Part shown: positions 7,882-18,965 of the stretch, one piece after another
Layout: every line of letters starts with the position of its first letter
Numbering within the stretch: the stretch's first letter is position 1
From: Methyloversatilis universalis FAM5
Lineage (GTDB): Bacteria > Pseudomonadota > Gammaproteobacteria > Burkholderiales > Rhodocyclaceae
DNA length: 64,000 nt
Reading direction: 5' to 3'
Assembly (NCBI RefSeq): GCF_000214035.2
Contig: NZ_AFHG01000043.1
Location: 1 to 64,000, forward strand
The notes under the pieces: model-generated
What the model was told of the DNA's origin: nothing
Seen by the model: the letters and a program-made list of their open reading frames with translations, nothing else
Database searches by the model: none
Translations under genes and position numbers: made by a program

Positions 7882-10800
7882 TTACAGCTCCGTCATTGAT
7901 TCAGTCTGGGTGGCACCAACGTCCTTCACCCAGCAAAGCGTATTCACCAACGCCATATCCTCCGGCGTTTTGCAGCGGATCGCGGTCAGCGCCGGGTTGG
8001 CCACAACCACGGCGAGGCAGCGGGCGCGGGAGATGGCGACGTTGAGTCGGTTGCGGCTGTAAAGAAAGCCGATGTCGCGCGGCAGGTCGTCGGCGCTGGA
8101 GGTGGCCATGGATACGATGACCACTTCAGCCTCCTGCCCCTGGAACTTGTCCACGGTGCCGACGCGCGCGCCCTCGGGCAGAGTTTCCCTGAGCAGGTTC
8201 ACCTGCATGTTGTAGGGCGCCACGACCAGGATGTCGTCGATCGTCAGCGGGTGGTCCTGACCTCGGCGGTCGCGATAGCGTTGCTCCAGCAGACTGCTGA
8301 AAAGCGCCTTCACCATGTCGGCCTCGACCTCGCTGCGCTGGCCATAGCCCTCGTGTTCGGCAGGCAAGAACACGATGCCCGTGGGCTTGAGCGCCGGATG
8401 GTGCCCGGCGTCCAGCAGCAGCGACTGATTGCAGGTCCCCGGCTCCGACTCGAGGCGCCCGTCATAGACCGCATCCGAGATGAAGCGACAGATATCCGGG
8501 TGCATGCGCCAGGTCTGCGCGAGGAAGATGCCGCGATCAGGTGCGATGGTGGCGACGCCGTCGAGCAGGTAGTCGAGCGAAGATTCGCCCGAACGCCCCG
8601 GGTGCACGCCCTGGATGGGCTGGCCGAGCTGCATCTGGTCACCCAGCAGCACAATGTTGCGGGCGGACGTCCCCATCGCCACCAGATTGGCCACGGCAAC
8701 CTGTCCGGCCTCGTCGACGAAGAGGTAATCGAGCTTGCGATCGAGCGCGGGGTCAGCAAACAGCCAGGCCGTGCCGGCGACGAGCTGGTAGGGGTGCGGC
8801 CCCTCAAGTTCGCTCGTGATGTCCTCGTTCTCGAACACGTCTTCGACCAACTCGCCGTTCAACATGCTCTCGGCACTCTTGGAGGTCGACTTCTTGGCTC
8901 CGCGGAAGACAAGGCCACTCTCGCGCGCCACGCGTTCCACGCCGGACAGCAGGTTGTTGATCGCCTTGTGGCTGTTCGACGAAATGCCCACCCGTTTGCC
9001 CTGCTTCAGCAGCGCCACGATGACATGCGAGCCGGTGTAGGTCTTGCCGGCGCCAGGAGGACCCTGAACGAAGATGCAACTTTCCTCCACCCGCGTAATG
9101 ACGTCGATGATCTGAGGCAGCTGATCTTCGGCACGCGGAACCAATGGCCCGCCCGGCACATGCCCCCTCACCTCTGGCGGCAACTGCTGCAGAAAGCTTT
9201 CGAGCGCCGGATATCTGCGATTCCCGGCCACCAGGCTGTCGGCGAACCGGAATACCGCATTCACGAGATCCTTCTGATCGACGGGTTTGCCGGGCCCCAG
9301 AGCGAGCGGCGGAGGCGGTAGTTCGCGGTTTGCGGCCAGCGTAAAGCTCACCCGTCTCGAATCTTCGTCGATGACCAGATTGCTCACCCCCGCGCCAGTA
9401 CGCACGACCGTGGCCGCTACGCCGGAACGCAACTTGGTGTCCTGTGCCGGGTAGCGGAACGTGTAGCGCACCGACCGCTTTACCCTCTCCGGCGGGTACT
9501 CCGGATCAGGCTCCAGCCCACCCAGACATTCGCCGTCGTCGAGCAACTCTTCATCGCTCATGTCCATGCGGGCAAACAGCGCCCACCATTCCGGCTTGGC
9601 CGCGCGACGGTGAAAGTCCAGCAACTGGTAGGTCAGCAGTTGCAGATGTTCCCTGGCATTCCAGGCTTCGGCCTCCGCTGGGAGCACATCGACCAGGCGT
9701 TCGCGATACGACACTAGTCGCTGCTCCGCCGGGCTGAGCTCGCCAGGCGCGGGTGCGTCGCTCCCCTCTAATCCCGCGGCTGAGAACCACGGCGTGTCGA
9801 CCGGCCGCAAGTTCAGCAGCCACTGCCGCAGCTCGAAGGTCGAGCGCACGTCATCGTAGTTGTAGGCCTCGATGTCTTTCAGGTACTTCTCGTCGCCGGT
9901 TTCCTTCCAGCGCTCGAACCAGACGATGCTGGCCCCCGCATTGGTTACGTCACCCGTGCGTCCCTCGAGATAGAAGTGCTCGATGTTCTTGATCGAATAT
10001 CGCGGTTCCGAAACGCGAATGCCTTCGCGAACGACCTTGTACAGGTCGACCAGCTTTTGGGTGCGAAGAAGGTTGTCCACCTCCGCCTCGCGCGTGCCGT
10101 GCAGCGACATCAGTCGCTTCAGCGCTGTCTGTTCATACGCAGCGTAGTGATAGATATGCGCGCCCGGATGATCGCGCAGCCATGCCGTCACGAAATCCAT
10201 GAACTGTTCGAACGCCAGCTTCTCGCCGGCCCGGTCATAGGCCCAGAAGGCGCGGAACCGCGCCTCGCCACCCTCGTGGAAGTAGAGACCGAACAGGTAC
10301 TCCAGCCCGCCGTCCTCCAGCGGGTCGCCTTCCATGTCGAAGAAAAGGTCGCCGACATCGGGCCGAGGCATGCGGGCAAAGCCGGTCACGCGCCCCTCCG
10401 GCTGCAGCAATCGTTCGACCACGCGCTCACCCGTCTGTCGCGCACGAAGCTGGAGACCGGCCTGATGACGGAGGCGCGCAAACGTGTCCGGCGCAATCTT
10501 CGCGACCGACACCTCCGCCGGCAGACCCGCCAGCGCCTCCAGCGTTCGCACTCCGGCAGCTTCCAGCTTGCGGATCTGCACGCGGCTGATGTTGGCCACC
10601 TGACTCAGGTGATCGTCCTCGAGCCGGCGCGCGTCGCACAGATCCTCCCATGCACACTGCGCACACTTGTCACAGGGATCGGGATAGGTATCGACAGGCC
10701 CGCCCTGCACGCGCTCGACAAAACGCTGTCTGACCGTCTCGAAGTAGCGCGCGTAATCCGCACAGCGGTAGGTGAGCTCCCGGCGATCGCCAAGCACCAC

Positions 10801-11301
10801 GTACATCGCCCGCGGAGCCACGCCCTGCACGACGGTCAGCAAGGCCGAGTAGTAAGCGAGCTGAACCAGAAACTTCGCGCGCGCCGTGCGTGCGAGCTTG
10901 GTATCGATGACCTCGTAGCTCCAGTCGCCGAAGGCCGAGGGGTGCTCTACCCGACGCAGGAAGTCGGCGTGCCCGATGAAGCAGCCGTCACGCAGCGTCG
11001 CCTGAAAGATCGCATCAGCCCCCGAGCGCATCGCGTCCAGCGTCGCAGCGACCTGCTCGTCCATCGTCCCATCGACGTCCGACAGATCGATGACCCGAGC
11101 AAAGGCGCGCTTCAGGTGATCCAGATACGCGCTCTCGTGTTTGAAACCGTGCTGCTGGATCAATCGGTCTTCGTCACTTGCGACCTTGCGCGGCAGCGGC
11201 GTGTCGAGATTGATCAGATCGAGCGTCGTCAGGTGATCACATTCGAGGAAGTTGACGAGGTCGGAGGCGGAGTAGAGAACGTTGCCGTTGCGTCTTTGCA
11301 T
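7882..11301 (-). CDS. TM0106-type RecB-like nuclease fused to a Dna2/UPF1-like SF1 helicase
   Basis: 1139-residue multidomain protein. The N-terminal 220 residues are a RecB/Cas4-like nuclease: LVNFLECDHLTTLDLINL, EVIDTKLARTARAKFLVQLAYYSALL, and a cysteine cluster DPCDKCAQCAWEDLC that with an upstream Cys could hold an iron-sulfur cluster. An RNase H-like exonuclease segment follows (DLFFDMEGDPLEDGGLEYLFG, around 315). The C-terminal half is a superfamily 1B helicase: Walker A VQGPPGAGKTYTG (about 750), DEAGQ (about 875), and GTVDKFQGQEAEVVIVSMATS near the end. Such proteins accompany DNA-processing and defence genes. It is separated from the upstream DUF262 gene by 247 nt and so may have its own promoter. 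Confidence 0.88.
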   Translation of the reverse strand: MQRRNGNVLYSASDLVNFLECDHLTTLDLINLDTPLPRKVASDEDRLIQQHGFKHESAYLDHLKRAFARVIDLSDVDGTMDEQVAATLDAMRSGADAIFQATLRDGCFIGHADFLRRVEHPSAFGDWSYEVIDTKLARTARAKFLVQLAYYSALLTVVQGVAPRAMYVVLGDRRELTYRCADYARYFETVRQRFVERVQGGPVDTYPDPCDKCAQCAWEDLCDARRLEDDHLSQVANISRVQIRKLEAAGVRTLEALAGLPAEVSVAKIAPDTFARLRHQAGLQLRARQTGERVVERLLQPEGRVTGFARMPRPDVGDLFFDMEGDPLEDGGLEYLFGLYFHEGGEARFRAFWAYDRAGEKLAFEQFMDFVTAWLRDHPGAHIYHYAAYEQTALKRLMSLHGTREAEVDNLLRTQKLVDLYKVVREGIRVSEPRYSIKNIEHFYLEGRTGDVTNAGASIVWFERWKETGDEKYLKDIEAYNYDDVRSTFELRQWLLNLRPVDTPWFSAAGLEGSDAPAPGELSPAEQRLVSYRERLVDVLPAEAEAWNAREHLQLLTYQLLDFHRRAAKPEWWALFARMDMSDEELLDDGECLGGLEPDPEYPPERVKRSVRYTFRYPAQDTKLRSGVAATVVRTGAGVSNLVIDEDSRRVSFTLAANRELPPPPLALGPGKPVDQKDLVNAVFRFADSLVAGNRRYPALESFLQQLPPEVRGHVPGGPLVPRAEDQLPQIIDVITRVEESCIFVQGPPGAGKTYTGSHVIVALLKQGKRVGISSNSHKAINNLLSGVERVARESGLVFRGAKKSTSKSAESMLNGELVEDVFENEDITSELEGPHPYQLVAGTAWLFADPALDRKLDYLFVDEAGQVAVANLVAMGTSARNIVLLGDQMQLGQPIQGVHPGRSGESSLDYLLDGVATIAPDRGIFLAQTWRMHPDICRFISDAVYDGRLESEPGTCNQSLLLDAGHHPALKPTGIVFLPAEHEGYGQRSEVEADMVKALFSSLLEQRYRDRRGQDHPLTIDDILVVAPYNMQVNLLRETLPEGARVGTVDKFQGQEAEVVIVSMATSSADDLPRDIGFLYSRNRLNVAISRARCLAVVVANPALTAIRCKTPEDMALVNTLCWVKDVGATQTESMTEL

Positions 11302-11548
11302 TGGATGAATGAACCGGGTTGGCGATCACGGCATGGCAGTGAGCAGGTCCGAAGGCACAGCCCCACGGAGCCCATCGAGGCGCTATCCGCCCAGACCGAC
11401 CTCGACTGAATGCTCAGGGTGCGGACGGCGGAACACCGAGTTCGCGAGCGACCTCCGTGTCAAGCACTTATCCGGTCACGCAATTGCTCTTCGGATCGAG
11501 AGAACTCGCGGGGCCGTCATTCTTCGCGCAGCGCATTAACCTGCCCCA

Positions 11549-13384
11549 TCAAACATCAATTGGCGTCGTCTTCCAGACTTCTTGCGCCAGCGCGATGAGC
11601 AGCGCGTGGCGCTTCTCGATGGACGCGGCATTCCACGCAGGAAAAGCCTCCAGCTTGGCGTTGATCCGGGAAATCGATGTGTTCTGGCCGACCTCGGTCA
11701 GCGCCACCAGACTGCGCGTCAGGTAGTTGCCGCTCTTGCCGTACTCTGCCTGCTTGGCCTTGTAGAAATCATTTCCCGCGACGATATTGATTGGTTTTTC
11801 CAGCAAGGTCAGATTGCCGAGGCGATTCTTGTAGTCGTCGTAGACCGCATTCGGGTTCTCTGCTGCCCACGTGGCACGCAGCTCCGCCTTCGGGTTGTCG
11901 GGCAGGATGTGCTCGATTTCCAGCTTGGTGAATGGCTCGAGACTGCCTGGGGCATTCAAGCCGCCGAACGCCATCTCGACGTGCTGGGTCAGCCGCGCCA
12001 GCAGGTAGCGCGTGCGGTACTGCTGCATCGAATACAGCGTGAAGCGCTTGAGGGCATCGGCGAGCTCCTGCGACTTGCCCGCCATGTTCTTCTCGAAGCG
12101 GTCGGCGACGAAGGTGTTGAGCTGAACCTTCTGCTTCACCGGATCAGTTGTCTCCGCAATCGCACGCAGCTCGTCGGCCCATTGTGAGAAGCTGCGCTCC
12201 AGATCCTTGGTCGGCGTCTTGGTGAAGATGTAGTAGAAGAGGAAGCTCTCCAGTTGCGCGACGAAGTGATCGAACAGCGGCTTGGGAAAATTCGCGGCTG
12301 CCAGCAGCAGGACGTAGTGCAAACTGAACGCGCCACCAGCCAGCCGCTTGAGGCTGTCCATCGCCAGACTGGGCTTGCCGTCATTCCCCAGCCCGTTGGC
12401 GAAGGCCAAGTAGTGCTCGACGTTGCGAATCACCTTGCGGACGAACTCGAAGGGTTTGCCTGCGTAGTCGCAGAGCGCCGCGTTGTCCTTGGCGATGAAC
12501 CAGTCGTAGATCTCGTCCTCGCGCACCACCGCATCACCGCGCTCGTTCTTGATGACGTAGTTGGCCATCAGGAAGTAGCGCAAGAAGCGCAGCGGCTTTT
12601 CCTTCTCCTTCTCCAGCGGCTTGGTGATCTTCTTCCACTCATCCTTGAGCCGAGTGAACTGGGTCTGCTTGACCTGCGTGAACAACAGGTTCTTGAGCAA
12701 GTCCATCGGGTTCAGACCGACGCCGCGCTCGTTGATGGTTTCGAAAATCTTCAACGCGCTGCTGACGTCGGTGGAGATCTGGATGAACACCACGTTGTTG
12801 GCCAGATAGCCCCAATACTTCTTCAGCTTGGCCGTGTCGTCGTAGTTGTCCTTCAGGTAGCGGTACAGCGTGCCGTAGGCGTTGACCAGATTCTCCAGCG
12901 ACCCAAAGCTCGTGATGCCAGCAGCCTGGATGCCCGCACGAACAGCCATAGGGTCGGCTTCCAGCTCTACGAGTTTGGCCATCACTTCGCCCGCACCTTC
13001 GTAACGTGGTTCCAACTTCAGGGTGGTGCGCACCTCGCCGTCGCTGTCCACATAGCAGGTCGAGATCAGCCCGGAGATCATCTGGCGCTGTGGCTCGCCC
13101 TGGAACAGATGCTTGAGCGCGCACAGCAGCAGGAAGAACGTCGTCAAGCGCTGCTGGCCGTCGATGACCTCGTAATGGTTTTTCTGCTCGGTCGGCGACA
13201 CCAAGACTGTGCCAATGAAATATTCCCGCGTCGTTCCTGCATCGATCTGTTCGCCAATGTCCTCCAGCAACTGATGCACTTCCTTGTCGGTCCAGACGTA
13301 CTCGCGCTGGTAGTCGGGGACGATGTAGAAGCATTCACGGAATGCCTCCTCGATGCTGTACTTGTGGTTTTCGATGCGAGCCAT
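11549..13384 (-). CDS. DUF262/DUF1524 protein, GmrSD-type (BrxU-like) restriction factor
   Basis: 611 residues. The N-terminal DUF262 domain has YIVPDYQREYVWTDKEVHQLLEDI and the ParB-like nucleotide-binding motif YEVIDGQQRLTTFFLLLCAL (DGQQR, about 75). The C-terminal DUF1524 HNH-like nuclease domain has EIEHILPDNPKAE and NRLGNLTLL. GmrSD enzymes are type IV restriction systems that use NTP to cut DNA with modified bases, and the fused homologue BrxU accompanies some BREX loci. The gene starts 19 nt after the stop of the BrxA-like gene, so it is a likely member of the BREX operon and could handle phages whose modified DNA escapes BREX. Function is inferred from the family. Confidence 0.85.
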   Translation of the reverse strand: MARIENHKYSIEEAFRECFYIVPDYQREYVWTDKEVHQLLEDIGEQIDAGTTREYFIGTVLVSPTEQKNHYEVIDGQQRLTTFFLLLCALKHLFQGEPQRQMISGLISTCYVDSDGEVRTTLKLEPRYEGAGEVMAKLVELEADPMAVRAGIQAAGITSFGSLENLVNAYGTLYRYLKDNYDDTAKLKKYWGYLANNVVFIQISTDVSSALKIFETINERGVGLNPMDLLKNLLFTQVKQTQFTRLKDEWKKITKPLEKEKEKPLRFLRYFLMANYVIKNERGDAVVREDEIYDWFIAKDNAALCDYAGKPFEFVRKVIRNVEHYLAFANGLGNDGKPSLAMDSLKRLAGGAFSLHYVLLLAAANFPKPLFDHFVAQLESFLFYYIFTKTPTKDLERSFSQWADELRAIAETTDPVKQKVQLNTFVADRFEKNMAGKSQELADALKRFTLYSMQQYRTRYLLARLTQHVEMAFGGLNAPGSLEPFTKLEIEHILPDNPKAELRATWAAENPNAVYDDYKNRLGNLTLLEKPINIVAGNDFYKAKQAEYGKSGNYLTRSLVALTEVGQNTSISRINAKLEAFPAWNAASIEKRHALLIALAQEVWKTTPIDV

Positions 13385-13403
13385 CTTCTTCCTTCTTCGT
13401 TCT

Positions 13404-14126
13404 TCAAATCGTGCTGCGCAAAGCGACGAACTGGTTACTCGGTCCTTCCGACCGAAGGATCAGGTTTGCACTGTTCGACACCACGTAGGCCAGGGGCCGC
13501 GTCAGGGTGAACGGGAACAGCACGGGCAGCGACTGCAGGCTGGGCACTGAAACCGGCTTGCCGGCGTAACGCACGGCCGCCTCGATCAACCAGGCCGTGA
13601 GTTCGTCGTTGTCGATCGCGGTTGGTGCCAGCCGGATGACCCGCTTGCCTTTCTCGACCCGCTCTACGGCGCCCCAGCTCGCCTGGCTCTGGATGACCAT
13701 GTTGGTCATGCGCCGAGTGCCTTCGCGCTCTCCGTAGGTCTCGCTCATCCGGCGATGCACTTCGGCGGACGCGCAGTCGCCCTGGATGGCGGAGAGGCGG
13801 CCCACCAGCTCGGCCACCTTGCCAAAGAACGGGTATGTCGCCACCGACATGCCCCAGCACAGCGCCGCGACCGGTATATCCGGCGGCGTCTTGTGGATGG
13901 CCACGCCGCGATCCGCGTAATCGACCAGTTCGGCGCGTGGCTCCAGCCACAGCCGATTCAGTACGGTGCGTGTTTTCTTCTTAGCTTCCACGCCAAGCTC
14001 GGCTGCATCGAGCAGTGCATTCAGATCATCTAGTCCAGCCACGCCCGCACGAATATTCAGTGCCGCAGCCGCCCAATCAAGCTGAATGAACCGATCAAAG
14101 CCTATTTTTGGGGCTGATGAATTCAT
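13404..14126 (-). CDS. brxA: BrxA-like protein of BREX type 3
   Basis: 240 residues, overlapping the pglZ stop by ATGA. The central part (CWGMSVATYPFFGKVAELVGRLSAIQGDCASAEVHRRMSETYG, written here only as landmarks TYPFF, VGRL, VHRRM) matches the BrxA pattern of a helical bundle followed by a winged-helix segment ending near SWGAVE. BrxA proteins bind DNA and are part of most BREX cores. Position after pglZ is the standard place for brxA in type 3 loci, and this supports the call more than sequence alone. The assignment is moderate because BREX-3 BrxA is divergent. Confidence 0.6.
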   Translation of the reverse strand: MNSSAPKIGFDRFIQLDWAAAALNIRAGVAGLDDLNALLDAAELGVEAKKKTRTVLNRLWLEPRAELVDYADRGVAIHKTPPDIPVAALCWGMSVATYPFFGKVAELVGRLSAIQGDCASAEVHRRMSETYGEREGTRRMTNMVIQSQASWGAVERVEKGKRVIRLAPTAIDNDELTAWLIEAAVRYAGKPVSVPSLQSLPVLFPFTLTRPLAYVVSNSANLILRSEGPSNQFVALRSTI

Positions 14127-16134
14127 TCGGTACCAATCACATAACTGACTTTCACAAAGGGCACGATCAACTCTTCGATCGACACCCCGCCGTGGACCAC
14201 CACCTGCTCGCCCTCCGGCACAAAGGCGGTTCGTCCGCCTGCGAATAGGGGCATGAAGTTCGCGGGCAGTCCAGCGATGTCCAATCTGACTGTGGAGGGA
14301 TAGGCCGCAGCGGAATCGGCCAGCAATGGCTCACTCCGGTAGATCCGAACGCGCTCACCGCGGGTCTCGGCAATCACGCCCTGGCTGGGCCTGCCAACGC
14401 CAGTGGACTCCACATTGCCGTGGTCCGCCGTGAGATAGATGTGGTATCCCTTATCCAGCAGCAGCGAGAACAGCCGATCGACGAAACCGGTTGACAGCCA
14501 GTTACCGATCCACATCGCCACGTCTTTCTTCGATCGCTCCTTGTGGAGCCGGTCATCCACCTCATCGATGACCAGGCCCACCACCTTCGGGCGCCGGTCG
14601 TTCAAGTCCGCCTCAAGCACATCCAGTTGATCAATCTGGCGCAGCGCGCGTCGGTACATCACCTCATTCGAGTTGACGCCTTCGTTCTGCCAGAACGTCT
14701 TCCACAAGGATTCCTCCTTGTCCGTCCTGTCGATGGAGTCGTCGAACTCGCGCGGTTTCAGGCCGGAGAACAGCGCCTGGCGCGACACCGATGTCACAGT
14801 CGGCAACCATGCAAACGCGGTTCCCTCGTCGAACGCGAAACGTTTCGTGGTGGCGATCAAGCGCTCGCGGATCTGTACCCACTGGTCGAAGGCCAGCCCG
14901 TCGAATACCAGTAGAGCCACCTTGGTTTCCCCTGCGGACCGCCGATGGCGCAAGAAGCGCGGCACGTGGTGCACCATCACCGGGCCCTTGGTCACCGGCT
15001 GCAGGATCAGGTCGGCGTAATGCTTAGCTGCGACCCAGACTCGCAGACCCTCGTCTGATTGCGCCTGCAAGGTCTTGATCCGCTCTCGAATCACCGGCAG
15101 GTGTTCGCTGCCTTCCGTGTCTGGCAGACCATGCGTGCGGGCCAGGATCTCGCCGTAGCGTTTGGCAAACTCACTCCAATCCTTGTGCGAGGAGGCGGCC
15201 GTTGGCGTCGTCTCGATCAGGCCATCGATGCCTTTGAGTACCAAAGCCTGCAATGCTGCCGGGTCCTGGACGATCCCGGCCTTGATCCAGCTCGGCATCC
15301 CCGCCGGGACGCTGTGCACCGCCAGCGGATGCAAGCTGCCGTCGAGGAACATGGAGTCGACCAACACCTGCACATCGGAGTGATCGAACGGGATCTCGAT
15401 CTTGGCGGCGTAGTCTGGCGGTGGCGGTTCGCCCGTGCGCGTGCCATCCAGTCCAAGTGTCTTCAGGTAGCGATACCACGCATCCTGCACCACGCGCAGC
15501 AGCGCGCTCTTGGACGCTAGCCATGTGGCGACGGGTTGGTCGGTGAACAGCCCCTTGCCATGAATGATGCCTGCCGCGTGTTGGGCAAACAGGGGCGGCA
15601 ACGAGCGGTTGGCAAAGTGAAGCCGCAGCAGCTCACGCCAGAAGTCCACCGGGTTGCGAATCGACCTCGGCGCCAGTTGGTAGACGTGTTCGAGGATGAA
15701 GTCCTTGGACTCGTTCTCGCCCCGTGCATTCTGCAATTCCGTCTGGTGGGCATGAAACAGCCCGGCAAGATGCTCCGGCTCGACTTGCTGCACTGCGCTG
15801 TAAGCCAGCTTGGGGAACAGATCGGCAAGGCTGAGGCGCACCACACGCCCGTGATGCACGATGTCCCACGGCAACGCATTCGCGTCGGCGCTGCGAAGAT
15901 GCAGAACCAGTGACGGCGCTGGCCCCGCCTCACCGCGATCCCAGGCTGCACGATAGCGTTCCTCGTATTCCGCCCGAAAGGCGAACGGGTCTTCGTACAG
16001 CATGACCTCGAAGCCCCGGCTGCGCAGTTCGGACAACAGCTTTTCGTCCAGCAGCACATCGTCGGGGTCGCACGCCACCCACAGCCGGGTGAGATCGGCC
16101 GTGAAGTGGCTGAGAATGCGTTCTGACCACTGGC

Positions 16135-16138
<4 letters not shown>
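14123..16138 (-). CDS. pglZ: BREX PglZ-domain protein (alkaline phosphatase superfamily)
   Basis: 671 residues. The PglZ domain is recognised by VALLVFDGLAFDQW (about 405), TSVSRQALFSGLKP (about 450) and YLTADHGNVESTG (about 570), which carry the Asp and His metal ligands of the alkaline phosphatase superfamily. The long N-terminal helical part (WSERILSHFTADLTRLWVACDPDDVLLDE) is typical of BREX PglZ. PglZ is essential for BREX restriction and modification, but its reaction is not established. It is coupled by 4-bp overlaps to the upstream helicase and to the downstream brxA-like gene. Confidence 0.9.
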
Positions 16139-18963
<2,825 letters not shown>

Positions 18964-18965
18964 GC

